From Thalassospiraceae bacterium LMO-JJ14 (GTDB taxonomy: Bacteria; Pseudomonadota; Alphaproteobacteria; Rhodospirillales; Casp-alpha2), in contig CP134604.1 of assembly GCA_021555105.2 (NCBI GenBank), positions 2,480,001 through 2,544,000 on the forward strand: a stretch of 64,000 nt of DNA, written 5' to 3'. The notes under the pieces were generated by a model. The model did no database searches. It was given only the letters and a program-made list of their open reading frames with translations, and was not told where the DNA came from. Shown here in pieces: positions 54,922 to 62,906 of this stretch (its first letter is position 1; each line of letters starts with the position of its first letter). Position numbers and translations under genes: made by a program.

Positions 54922-56661
54922 ATGGCAGACAACCGGGGTAAACCGGCAGACGATGATACGAAACGGTCTTCGCCATCGAGCGCTGCGAAAACGCTTGATG
55001 ATTTGACCGTACTGAACGATCTCGGCAAGCCTGCGGATGCGGATGCTATTCAGCAGGAACATATCGCCGAATACAATCCGGATGCCGGCAGCGAAAGCGG
55101 CTATGACAGCATTCACTTGGGCTCTTATCTGACCGACAATGATGTAAACGCAGGACTTGTTCCCGGTGATGCGCCAACTAATCCGGACGAACCCCGTACT
55201 GCCCCGGGCCATGTCCCGGAGGGCATAGCGCACAACGTTCCCAGGAATATCATCGAGAGATATCTGCCGAATGCCGATGAGGTTGCCGTCAGCAACGAAA
55301 GCGGGGGCTATGAATTGGTGGCGGATGAACAGGCCCCCAACCTTGAAGAGGCCGACGGCACTTTTGCAACACCATCATTCACCGGTAAGGCTTCGGACCT
55401 GACACCTGAGCCCGATGATCTGTCGCACCTTGCAGGATCGTTGGAGCCGTCTTCTCAGCTCGAAGCAGAAGTCGAAGAAGAGCTGCTGACCGAGCCGACG
55501 TCGCCGACATCGCCAACCGAGCCGACATCGCCGACCGAGCCGACATCGCCGACCGAGCCGACAGAACCGACATCGCCGACATCGCCGACCGAGCCGACAT
55601 CGCCGACCGAGCCGACATCGCCGACAGAACCGACATCGCCGACCGAGCCGACATCGCCGACCGAGCCGACATCGCCGACCGAGCCGACAGAACCGACAGA
55701 ACCGACATCACCGACCGAGCCGACATCGCCGACAGAACCGACATACCCGACAGAACCGAGCGCGCCGACGTCACCGGAAGAAGTTTCGCCCCCCGAACAA
55801 CCAGGCAGCACTTCCGTCTACGAAGGAAGTGACGGCGACGACCGCCTTCGCACCTCGAAAAACGATGATGTCGTGCTCGGCTATGCGGGTGATGACTCGA
55901 TCGATGCCCGCCAGGGCAGCGACTGGATCGATGCCGGCGACGGGTTTGATGACGTCACGGCCGGCAAGGGAGACGATGTAGTGATCGCTGGTGCCGGCGA
56001 TGATGTGGTCAGCGGCGACGACGGGTTCGACCAGCTTTTCGGTGGCGAAGGTGCAGACGAGATTGACGGCGGGAAAGGCGACGATCTGATCTCGGGCGGC
56101 GCCGGTGACGATTTTTTAACAGGCGGAAGCGGCGACAATACGATGTGGGGCGGGCTTGGCGACGATGTTCTGGAAGGCGGCAACGATCAGGATGTGCTGA
56201 TGGGCGGCGAAGGTGCGGACCAAATTGCAGGGGGGGGCGATAACGACTTGATCTGGGGCGATGCCGGTGCCGACAATTTGCAGGGCGATGCGGGCAACGA
56301 CGAGATTTATGGCGGCGCGGGCGATGACTTGATTTCCGGCGGCACCGGAGATGACGTACTGATGGGCGGGGCAGGGAACGACGACATATCCGGCGACGCC
56401 GGAAATGACTTGTTTATCTTCGGTTTCGATAGCGGCAGCGACACCGTATCGGGGGGAACGGGATGGTCCGATACCATTCAGCTGGAGGGCATTAATGTCG
56501 GCCCGGATGAAGGCTTGTGGACCCTTGAAGTGGAAAACGGCGTCGATTGGAATTACACCGAGGCGGGGATCGAATTCGATGGCGACGCAAGTGGACGCAT
56601 AGAACTCGCCGACGGTTCCGAATTGATCTTCGAGGACATCAACCGGATCGATTACGGCTAG
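54922..56661 (+). CDS. RTX (GGxGxD repeat) protein with a Pro-Thr repeat stalk
   Basis: 579 residues. Residues 1-190 are acidic and low in complexity. About 30 three-residue units of Glu/Ser-Pro-Thr follow (near residues 191-280). From about residue 305 to 500 there are glycine/aspartate nonapeptides such as GGAGDDFLT and GGAGNDDIS, which bind Ca2+ and fold into beta-rolls outside the cell. No signal peptide is visible, as expected for type I secretion via an uncleaved C-terminal signal; the last 70 residues are the candidate signal. No type I transporter gene is nearby. The ATG at 54922 has GGAAGG upstream. Adhesin or matrix protein is a likely role. Confidence 0.85.
   Translation: MADNRGKPADDDTKRSSPSSAAKTLDDLTVLNDLGKPADADAIQQEHIAEYNPDAGSESGYDSIHLGSYLTDNDVNAGLVPGDAPTNPDEPRTAPGHVPEGIAHNVPRNIIERYLPNADEVAVSNESGGYELVADEQAPNLEEADGTFATPSFTGKASDLTPEPDDLSHLAGSLEPSSQLEAEVEEELLTEPTSPTSPTEPTSPTEPTSPTEPTEPTSPTSPTEPTSPTEPTSPTEPTSPTEPTSPTEPTSPTEPTEPTEPTSPTEPTSPTEPTYPTEPSAPTSPEEVSPPEQPGSTSVYEGSDGDDRLRTSKNDDVVLGYAGDDSIDARQGSDWIDAGDGFDDVTAGKGDDVVIAGAGDDVVSGDDGFDQLFGGEGADEIDGGKGDDLISGGAGDDFLTGGSGDNTMWGGLGDDVLEGGNDQDVLMGGEGADQIAGGGDNDLIWGDAGADNLQGDAGNDEIYGGAGDDLISGGTGDDVLMGGAGNDDISGDAGNDLFIFGFDSGSDTVSGGTGWSDTIQLEGINVGPDEGLWTLEVENGVDWNYTEAGIEFDGDASGRIELADGSELIFEDINRIDYG
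55492..55752 (+). repeat. 9-base tandem repeat encoding (E/S)PT
   Basis: About 29 nine-base units (gag ccg aca or tcg ccg ac(a/c) type) lie in tandem, with 18-base EPTSPT super-units. Changes in copy number by multiples of nine keep the frame, so length may vary between strains. The opposite strand is also open in two frames because of the repeat; these are not genes. Confidence 0.9.
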
Positions 56662-56682
56662 GCCTCGGCCCCGTTGTCATCG

Positions 56683-57207
56683 TCATTCGGACCTGCGGTG
56701 CCACGTCAGATAATATCGCTGCAAGAACTGATATACATCATCCAGCGACAGGACGACCGTGGCCTCATAGTTCGTATCCAGAAACGGCAAGCGGATTTTA
56801 TCGACCTGTGTATTTGTCCCGTTCTCCAACACAACCTGTACGCTGGATTTAAATGGCTTTAGATGCGTCAACGCCTCGCTCAGTTCTTCGCGCACAAGAT
56901 CGTTATATATCGCCGGCTTAAGTTCGGACAGCGGCTTGCCGGTGTAGTTGTACTTCATCATTTCCGTTCTGCCGCTACCCCAAAACAAAAACCGGAAATC
57001 GTTCAAGGACGGGTCCCAGATCATGACATTGGCATAGGGAATAAGCTCGGACGGGAATTGCAGCAAATGATCGATCACCCAGACCGGCGCATCCTCATCT
57101 TGTTTTTTCAGGCGCTGCCAGACCTCGATGGATGAACGGAATATATCCGAGATCTCCGTTTCGGGAGTGATCTCTTCGCTGTGTTTGCTGGCTTCAAGAA
57201 TCCGCAT
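56683..57207 (-). CDS. PAS-domain protein (PAS_5 type)
   Basis: 174 residues. LIPYANVMIWDPSLNDFRFLFWGSGRTEMMKYNYTGKPLSEL matches the alphaproteobacterial PAS_5 pattern. The second half has a PAS-like end, KIRLPFLDTNYEATVVLSLDDVYQ. No output domain is attached, so it is a stand-alone sensor or adaptor. It is convergent with the RTX gene. The upstream region holds a terminator and a CRP-type site, described separately. Confidence 0.75.
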   Translation of the reverse strand: MRILEASKHSEEITPETEISDIFRSSIEVWQRLKKQDEDAPVWVIDHLLQFPSELIPYANVMIWDPSLNDFRFLFWGSGRTEMMKYNYTGKPLSELKPAIYNDLVREELSEALTHLKPFKSSVQVVLENGTNTQVDKIRLPFLDTNYEATVVLSLDDVYQFLQRYYLTWHRRSE

Positions 57208-57324
57208 ATCGGTTTTTCATATGCTGTTTCATCTTGGGAAGTGCAAATCACTTTCACGGGCTTGACCATGACCTGCACATGCAATCCCGGTCCGCTCTCA
57301 AACTTAATACACCTGAGATCGTTA

Positions 57325-57362
57325 CCAAAAAGAGAATGGCCGGACCTTGGGAGGTCCGGCCA
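57325..57362 (-). terminator. rho-independent terminator (minus strand)
   Basis: TGGCCGGACCT and AGGTCCGGCCA form a perfect eleven-base stem with a four-base loop (57337-57362). On the minus strand the stem is followed by TTCTCTTTTT. It may end transcripts from the operon 58184-57499 or from the CRP-type promoter at 57422-57464. Confidence 0.8.
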
Positions 57363-57415
57363 GAGTTTGTGCTCTTGAGGGAAGGGAGGATTCTGTGAAG
57401 AAATCCATCCTTACA
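57325..57415 (-). ncRNA. candidate small RNA, about 90 nt
   Basis: A predicted start at 57415 and the terminator stem at 57337-57362 would bound a transcript of about 90 bases on the minus strand with no protein-coding frame of note. It contains a small hairpin GGATT ... AATCC and the CU-rich unpaired TCCTCCCTTCCC, typical of alphaproteobacterial sRNAs that mask ribosome sites. This is inference from sequence; expression is not shown. It could instead be a terminated leader of the PAS gene. Confidence 0.4.
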
Positions 57416-57421
57416 ATCGAA

Positions 57422-57464
57422 ACTATGACAGTTCGGTAATCATGCGCCTGTGACACACATCACA
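57422..57464 (-). promoter_or_regulatory. CRP-type site and class II promoter
   Basis: TGTGACACACATCACA at 57449-57464 is a perfect TGTGA-N6-TCACA palindrome. A -10-like CATAGT on the minus strand (57427-57422) puts the start at about 57415, so the palindrome is centred at -41.5, the classical class II activator position. No sigma-70 -35 is present, consistent with activator dependence. Confidence 0.55.
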
Positions 57465-57498
57465 GCACTTTGCATTTTTTAAAATTTTTCCGATTAAT

Positions 57499-57840
57499 TT
57501 AAGAACCGAGCAGATGGACGGGCGGTCCCGTATCTTCATCCCTGAGTCCGCATTCGCGTTCAAGCTCATCCAGCAACGCCGGAATATCCTCGTGTTTAGT
57601 CCCCAGATTGAAACGCCCACCGGGTGAAAACCGTACCGTCGGCCCCTTCGTGCACTGGGCCAGGCACTTGATGCGCTCGACCTGCACGTTGATTTTTCGC
57701 GCGGCGACACCGGCTTCGATGGCATCGGCAAGCGCTATCGATCCGCGTTGTGCACATGACGGCTGATCGCCATGAAAGCGCCGGTTGATGCAGATAAGAA
57801 CGGATTTGATGACGGGCGTGTCGGTATCGTGTTCGGTCAT
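57499..57840 (-). CDS. thioredoxin-like [2Fe-2S] ferredoxin-domain protein
   Basis: 113 residues. SVLICINRRFHGDQPSCAQRG and RIKCLAQCTKGPTV give a C-x(11)-C ... C-x3-C pattern, characteristic of the thioredoxin-fold [2Fe-2S] proteins related to the NuoE family. The partner is unknown; an electron donor or sensor are possibilities. The start at 57840 follows the upstream stop by 20 bases, forming a two-gene operon. Confidence 0.75.
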   Translation of the reverse strand: MTEHDTDTPVIKSVLICINRRFHGDQPSCAQRGSIALADAIEAGVAARKINVQVERIKCLAQCTKGPTVRFSPGGRFNLGTKHEDIPALLDELERECGLRDEDTGPPVHLLGS

Positions 57841-57860
57841 GAAAAGCTGACAGCCGTTGT

Positions 57861-58184
57861 TCAGTCTTCGTCGGCCAGCATCGGCGCATCGGCGGCGACC
57901 GTTCTGCCGCTTTCCGTCAGGCGGCACACCAGCCAGTCAGGCTTGATCGGGTTGTTGAACCAGGGCTCGGCCCAGCCGTGGCGGATGCAACTGCGGACCG
58001 TCTGTTCACTGACTTTCTGGCCGATGCGGTCAAACAGCGGCAACTTGCCGCCTGGCTGCTCCAGACCGCGCTGCAACCACCTGAGCTGCGTTTCGTTCGG
58101 TTGTTGCGCACGCTTGGCATTTTCCTTACCGGCCCCCGCTTCGGGGTCGACGGAAACCGCCGCGCTGTTGTCCGCGTTACTCAT
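57861..58184 (-). CDS. hypothetical winged-helix-like protein
   Basis: 107 residues. A flexible N terminus is followed by NETQLRWLQRGLEQPGGKLPLFDRIGQKVSEQTVRSCIRHGWAEPWF and CRLTESGRTV, the pattern of a small winged helix ending in the common LTExGR strand. It might bind DNA or proteins. It is upstream of the [2Fe-2S] protein in the same operon, suggesting a redox-linked regulator pair. Family not recognised. Confidence 0.6.
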   Translation of the reverse strand: MSNADNSAAVSVDPEAGAGKENAKRAQQPNETQLRWLQRGLEQPGGKLPLFDRIGQKVSEQTVRSCIRHGWAEPWFNNPIKPDWLVCRLTESGRTVAADAPMLADED

Positions 58185-58315
58185 CTCTCCACCTCCTGGC
58201 CCAAGTGCGGCGAATTGTTAAGCTCCACCGTTCGCTTGGTCAGACCGATATGGTACGTTAGTTTTCGCTCAGGTCAAAGCTATCGTCACACATAACGTCA
58301 CACATGGAGATACAA

Positions 58316-58657
58316 ATGGCGGACCCGGTCATCCTGTACATCACCGTCCCGACGCGCGAGGAGGGCCTGGCCATCGGCCGGACACTGATCGAGGAAAACC
58401 TCTGTGCCTGCGCCAATGTCATTGACGGCCTGACATCGATTTTCCGCTGGGAAGGCAGCGTGCAGGAAGAGCGCGAGACCCTGCTGATCGTCAAGACGGA
58501 TCGGACGCTGATCGACGCCGCAACGGATATGGTGAAGATGGAGCACTCATACGACTGCCCGTGCGTGGTCGCGATACCGATCGTCGGCGGCAATCAGCAG
58601 TTTATCGACTGGATCGCGCAGGAAACATCGGAACAGGAAATATCGGAAGCGGATTGA
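58316..58657 (+). CDS. cutA: divalent-cation tolerance protein CutA
   Basis: 113 residues. ILYITVPTREEGLAIGRTLIEENLCACANVIDGLTSIFRWEG is the typical CutA1 core, followed by KMEHSYDCPCVVAIPI. CutA is a trimeric protein first linked to copper tolerance; the exact action is unclear. The ATG at 58316 has GGAG upstream and is preferred to the one at 58304. Confidence 0.93.
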   Translation: MADPVILYITVPTREEGLAIGRTLIEENLCACANVIDGLTSIFRWEGSVQEERETLLIVKTDRTLIDAATDMVKMEHSYDCPCVVAIPIVGGNQQFIDWIAQETSEQEISEAD

Positions 58658-58671
58658 TTTACACGAACGGA

Positions 58672-59601
58672 TTAATCGTATTTGACGCCGATGCGCTGAA
58701 CGATCTGCCGCGCCGCATCTCCTGAATTAATACCGCCGGCAAATCCTGCCTGAATGGCCTGTGAAAGCGGCTTCAAGAGCCGCACCTGGGTCTGATCGGG
58801 CGGTTCGGCAGCTCTTTTGCAAAGCCGTTGCGCGACGGCCACCATGGCTTTGCACAGTTCCGAGACATGATCGTACTTGCTGCCGCTGAGTCGGCCAATC
58901 AAATCGCCGTTCATTTCAATCAGCATCTGCAAACCACCCAGCGCCGTATCGCTGACCTTCGGTTTGCTGTCGAGCATCGGCACCACACGGCCGACGAGTG
59001 CGGCGATTTCCGGCCCCATGTTTTCAAGCCGGCGGTTACGGACTTCCATCAATGCATTATCGATGGCCCGCTCGACTTCGTGAAAGCGAACCTGGCCACC
59101 GGTGGCTTTTGCATGCAGGGGGTTCGGCGGATCAATGGCGCGCGAAACATCGTCACCCTTGCGCGCAGGCCCCAGATATTCCTCGTTCACGATATAGGGC
59201 TTGCGCTTGTGCACCTGCAGATAAATGCGATCGAGCAGCGCTTTCGTCGATACCGGTTTCATCACGACATCGTCGGCGCCGGCACTCATGATATCGGCCA
59301 CCAGGGCCGGGGTCGGTTCGCCCAGAAGAATAATGATCGGCATGAACGGATTGTTGCCGATGCGGTTCAGGCGGATATCTCGGATCAGGTCGGTGATCTT
59401 GCCGTCGGGGAATTCGGTGCCACACAGAAGCAGATCGGGCATGCGTGTGGTGACGGCCTCCCTGACGCGGGCCAGGTCGGTCCCCAGCGTGACGCCGGAA
59501 AATCCATTATTCGACAAGATCGTGCGCACGCCCTGACGGGCGTTGAGATCGGTATCGATCAGCAACACATCAACCTGGTCAAAAGTATTTCTTTGTATCA
59601 T
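58672..59601 (-). CDS. response-regulator-like protein with a receiver lacking the phosphoacceptor Asp
   Basis: 309 residues. Residues 5-125 are a receiver fold: DVLLIDTDLNARQGVRTIL (acidic pocket) and the Lys in VVMKPVSTKAL are present. At the phosphoacceptor position the segment PDLLLCGTEFPDG has Gly where Asp is normally found, so phosphorylation is unlikely. The C-terminal 180 residues are helical with no known effector domain. The start is ATG at 59601; GTG at 59610 is an alternative. It could be a scaffold or adaptor. Confidence 0.8.
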   Translation of the reverse strand: MIQRNTFDQVDVLLIDTDLNARQGVRTILSNNGFSGVTLGTDLARVREAVTTRMPDLLLCGTEFPDGKITDLIRDIRLNRIGNNPFMPIIILLGEPTPALVADIMSAGADDVVMKPVSTKALLDRIYLQVHKRKPYIVNEEYLGPARKGDDVSRAIDPPNPLHAKATGGQVRFHEVERAIDNALMEVRNRRLENMGPEIAALVGRVVPMLDSKPKVSDTALGGLQMLIEMNGDLIGRLSGSKYDHVSELCKAMVAVAQRLCKRAAEPPDQTQVRLLKPLSQAIQAGFAGGINSGDAARQIVQRIGVKYD

Positions 59602-59703
59602 TCGACGCACATTTCCCCAGGCGCCTTGGCCTCTAGGACTTTATTCCACCCCTGATCGTAAAAATGTAAACGATCCGGCGATAGGGTCAACGCAGCATAG
59701 GTA

Positions 59704-60885
59704 TCAATTTCCCGAAATCAACAAGACAACCGCTTCGCAGGCAATACCTTCACCCCGTCCGGTAAAGCCGAGTTTCTCGGTGGTCGTCGCCTTCACGGAA
59801 ACTCGCAATGGCTCAATCCCGGCGATTTCAGCCACCCGTGCGCGCATTTGCTCACGGTGCGGGCCGATTTTAGGGCGTTCGCAAATCACCGTCAGATCGA
59901 TATTTTCAATCTCATAGGCTTGTGCACGCATCCTTGCGCAGGCATGGGTCAGGAACTTGTCCGACGCCGCACCGCGCCACTGTTCATCGCTCGGCGGGAA
60001 ATGACTGCCGATATCGCCATCGCCGAGAGCGCCGAAAATGGCGTCACACAGGGCATGTAGCGCCACATCCGCATCGGAATGGCCGATCAGGGACTGATCG
60101 TGCGCGATCTCGACGCCGCATAACGTCACATGATCACCGGGGCCGAGCTTGTGGACGTCATACCCGCTGCCGATCCTGAATGCCGGGCGAGGGGGTATGC
60201 CCGCCCCGGAAACGTCATCCGCCATGATCCGCTCCATTCGTTCAATATCCTCAGGCGCCGTCACCTTGAGATTGCCTTCATCGCCGGGAACCACGGTTAC
60301 GGCATGTCCGGATGCTTCCATCACGGCGGCATCGTCGGTCAGTGCCTCGCCGCGCACGGCCTGATGCGCTGCCAGCAGCAGCTCGAAATCAAACCCTTGC
60401 GGGGTTTGCGCACGCCAAAGCGCATCGCGCGATACGGTGCCCACGACGACCCCGTCGGCATCCGTGCGCTTCAAGGTGTCGACGACCTGCAGGGCAGGAA
60501 TGGCGCCGGCATGCGAATTCAGCGCCGCAAGCACATCATCGATCAAGCGGTGCGTCACCCACGGCCGCGCGGCATCATGCACCAGAACCTTGTCCGGGCG
60601 CAGGGTTGCCAACGCCTCAAGGCCGTTGCGCACGGAATCCTGCCGTTCGGCGCCACCGGCAACGGCGGGCAGGACATCCAGTCCCTGCAACGCGTCTGCG
60701 ACGATTTCGGCATCGTCTGGGTGGATGACCGGCAGTACCGCGTCAATGTCCGGGTGCAACAGAAATGCCAGGGCGGCATGGCGGATCAGCGGCTTTTCGT
60801 GCACCTGCACGAACTGCTTCGGCATTTCCGTGCCGAACCTGTGACCACGTCCGGCCGCGACTATGATAACCGCCGTCCCCGGCAT
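59704..60885 (-). CDS. ispDF: bifunctional IspD/IspF of isoprenoid synthesis
   Basis: 393 residues. The first 225 are MEP cytidylyltransferase: [22 protein letters not shown] and [11 protein letters not shown]. From about 235 on is MECDP synthase: [20 protein letters not shown] and [20 protein letters not shown], the metal and active-site motifs. The fusion is usual in alphaproteobacteria and both halves look intact. It is part of the DXP/MEP pathway. Confidence 0.96.
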   Translation of the reverse strand: MPGTAVIIVAAGRGHRFGTEMPKQFVQVHEKPLIRHAALAFLLHPDIDAVLPVIHPDDAEIVADALQGLDVLPAVAGGAERQDSVRNGLEALATLRPDKVLVHDAARPWVTHRLIDDVLAALNSHAGAIPALQVVDTLKRTDADGVVVGTVSRDALWRAQTPQGFDFELLLAAHQAVRGEALTDDAAVMEASGHAVTVVPGDEGNLKVTAPEDIERMERIMADDVSGAGIPPRPAFRIGSGYDVHKLGPGDHVTLCGVEIAHDQSLIGHSDADVALHALCDAIFGALGDGDIGSHFPPSDEQWRGAASDKFLTHACARMRAQAYEIENIDLTVICERPKIGPHREQMRARVAEIAGIEPLRVSVKATTTEKLGFTGRGEGIACEAVVLLISGN

Positions 60886-60968
60886 GCCGTGCTCCCCGTA
60901 ATATCAGTGTCTTTTCAGGGTGATGAGCTTTACCCGCCAAGGCCCGTATTGCCAAGCGTGGTGTTCAG

Positions 60969-61001
60969 GCTCCCCCCAAGCTCCCCCCCAAGCTCCCCCT
61001 T
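60969..61001. repeat. short tandem repeat (GCTCCCCCCAA units)
   Basis: Three consecutive units, 11, 12 and 10 bases long, differ mainly in C-run length (6, 7, 5). They lie between the divergent ispDF and the CcsA-like gene, 33 bases before the latter. Confidence 0.7.
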
Positions 61002-61033
61002 GCCAAACGCGGGGTCCGGCGCGATGGTGCAGC

Positions 61034-61834
61034 ATGCAAAACGGGATCATATTCGGACTGTCCGCAATTGCCGCGCTGGTGCCTGCCTTGGCATTGACAT
61101 GGCGCACGCAATTTCAGCGCAATGCGGCGTTCTGGTCCGTAATCGCACTGGCCTGCATCGGCCCCGCAAGTGCCGTCATCGCCCGCTCGCATGAATCCTG
61201 GCAGGCCGATTTCTCGACCTCGATATGGGTCACCATTGCCGCCACGATGGCCCTGTTCATGATTTTCTCGGCACTGGTGCGAAGCGTCTGGCGTCTGGCG
61301 CCGTTGCTGAGCGGTTACATGCTGGTGCTGTCGCTGATCGGCTTCGCCTGGCAGCACGGCCCGACCGAGCCGCTGACGCGGGCCGAAAACGAAGGACTGC
61401 TGATCCTGCACATTGCCTTCGCCGTGACGACATACGGGCTGGCGACTCTCGCCGCCGTCGCGGCATGGGCGGCTTTCCTCCAGGAACGCGCCCTGAAACG
61501 CAAGGAAAGGGCACCGCTGGGCGGCGTCCTGCCGTCAATCACCGATTGCGACCGGCTGGTGATCCGCTTCCTCGGCATCGGCGAGGCGGTGCTCGGGCTT
61601 GGTCTGCTGACGGGGATCGTCCTCAATGTCATTAACGGATCGGCAGCCCTGACCCCGGACCACAAAACCATCTTCACACTTGCCAGTTTCGTCATCATCG
61701 GCGTGCTGCTTTTCGCCCAGGCAAAACATGGCCTGCGCGGCCGCAAAGCGGCGCGTATGGTGCTTTTGGCCTATTTGCTGCTCACCCTTGGCTATCCCGG
61801 CGTAAAATTCGTCACCGATGTCCTGATCGGCTGA
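61034..61834 (+). CDS. cytochrome c assembly/CcsA-like inner membrane protein
   Basis: 266 residues with eight likely membrane helices. LILHIAFAVTTYGLATLAAVAAWAAFLQERALKRK matches the CcsA/CcmC-like YpjD (HemX) family; the histidine in LILHIAF is a likely haem ligand. The job may be haem handling in respiration, but this is unproven for this branch. The start MQNGIIFGL at 61034 begins directly before the first helix. Confidence 0.85.
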   Translation: MQNGIIFGLSAIAALVPALALTWRTQFQRNAAFWSVIALACIGPASAVIARSHESWQADFSTSIWVTIAATMALFMIFSALVRSVWRLAPLLSGYMLVLSLIGFAWQHGPTEPLTRAENEGLLILHIAFAVTTYGLATLAAVAAWAAFLQERALKRKERAPLGGVLPSITDCDRLVIRFLGIGEAVLGLGLLTGIVLNVINGSAALTPDHKTIFTLASFVIIGVLLFAQAKHGLRGRKAARMVLLAYLLLTLGYPGVKFVTDVLIG

Positions 61835-61906
61835 CGCAAACGCTTAAAAAACATTGCATCTTGAGGGATTTTGCCTAATTTGTGTGCAAATTCGGAGAGG
61901 TGCTCT

Positions 61907-62905
61907 GTGGCTCAATTAAAACCTATCGAGATCGGCCCGGTACAACTGGACGGGCAGGTCGTTCTGGCCCCCATGTCGGGTGTCACCGACATGCCGTTCC
62001 GGCGTCTGGTCAAGCGCTGGGGCGTCGGTCTGGTTGTGTCCGAGATGATCGCCTCGAAGGCGATGATCCACGCCGCCAAGAAAACCATGAAAATGGCCAC
62101 CCACTGCGCCGATGAGCATCCGATGTCGGTTCAGCTTGCGGGTTGCGAACCGGACGTAATGGCCGAAGCCGCACGCCTGAATGAAGCCCGCGGCGCGGCG
62201 CTGATCGACATCAACATGGGCTGCCCGGTCAAGAAAGTCACCAACGGCGATGCAGGCTCGGCGCTGATGCGCGATCTGGTGCATGCCGGCAGGCTTCTGG
62301 AAGCCACGGTCAAGGCCGTGGACATCCCGGTGACGCTGAAAATGCGCACCGGCTGGGACGACAATTCACGCAACGCCCCCGAGCTGGCCCGGATTGCCGA
62401 GGAAAGCGGGATCAAGGCGCTTGCCGTGCATGGCCGCACACGTTGCCAGTTTTACAAGGGACACGCCGACTGGGGCTTCATTCGCGGTGTCAAGGAAGCG
62501 GTCAGTCTGCCGGTCTTCTGCAATGGCGATATCAATACCGTAGAAGACGCCGAACAGGCGCTGGCGCAGTCCGGGGCCGACGGGGTTCTGATCGGCCGCG
62601 GCACGTACGGGCGTCCGTGGTTCCCCGCACAGGTCCAGCATTATCTGGAAAACAGGGGCGAACTGGCGGAACCGCCGCTCGACGAGCAGTTGCATACCGT
62701 TCTCACACATTATGACGATATCCTGGAACATTACGGCATCAATGCCGGGGTGCGCATCGCCAGGAAGCATATCGGCTGGTATTCCAAGGGCTTGCGGGAT
62801 TCCGCTGATTTCCGGGCGCAAATAAATCAAATGACCGAACCGGATGCCGTCCGTAGCCGTATCCGCGATTTCTATCATTCTAATCTTGACCAGCTTGCCG
62901 CGTAA
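61907..62905 (+). CDS. dusB: tRNA-dihydrouridine synthase DusB (NifR3)
   Basis: 332 residues. It reduces uridines of tRNA with [24 protein letters not shown], the active Cys in [11 protein letters not shown] and [15 protein letters not shown] are diagnostic. The start is GTG at 61907 with GGAGAGG six bases upstream; earlier TTG at 61871 is unlikely. In alphaproteobacteria nifR3/dusB precedes ntrB, as here, one base apart. Confidence 0.95.
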   Translation: MAQLKPIEIGPVQLDGQVVLAPMSGVTDMPFRRLVKRWGVGLVVSEMIASKAMIHAAKKTMKMATHCADEHPMSVQLAGCEPDVMAEAARLNEARGAALIDINMGCPVKKVTNGDAGSALMRDLVHAGRLLEATVKAVDIPVTLKMRTGWDDNSRNAPELARIAEESGIKALAVHGRTRCQFYKGHADWGFIRGVKEAVSLPVFCNGDINTVEDAEQALAQSGADGVLIGRGTYGRPWFPAQVQHYLENRGELAEPPLDEQLHTVLTHYDDILEHYGINAGVRIARKHIGWYSKGLRDSADFRAQINQMTEPDAVRSRIRDFYHSNLDQLAA

Positions 62906-62906
62906 T

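Noticed and set aside
55455-55811. Minus-strand frames with Gly-Ser-Val-Gly-Asp-Val repeats
   Set aside because: They are produced by the 9-base repeat of the RTX gene on the plus strand and have no start context.
57395-57439. GTG-started 14-codon leader-like ORF on the plus strand with GGGAGG upstream
   Set aside because: It is too short to support, lies opposite the probable small RNA, and no downstream plus-strand gene follows closely.
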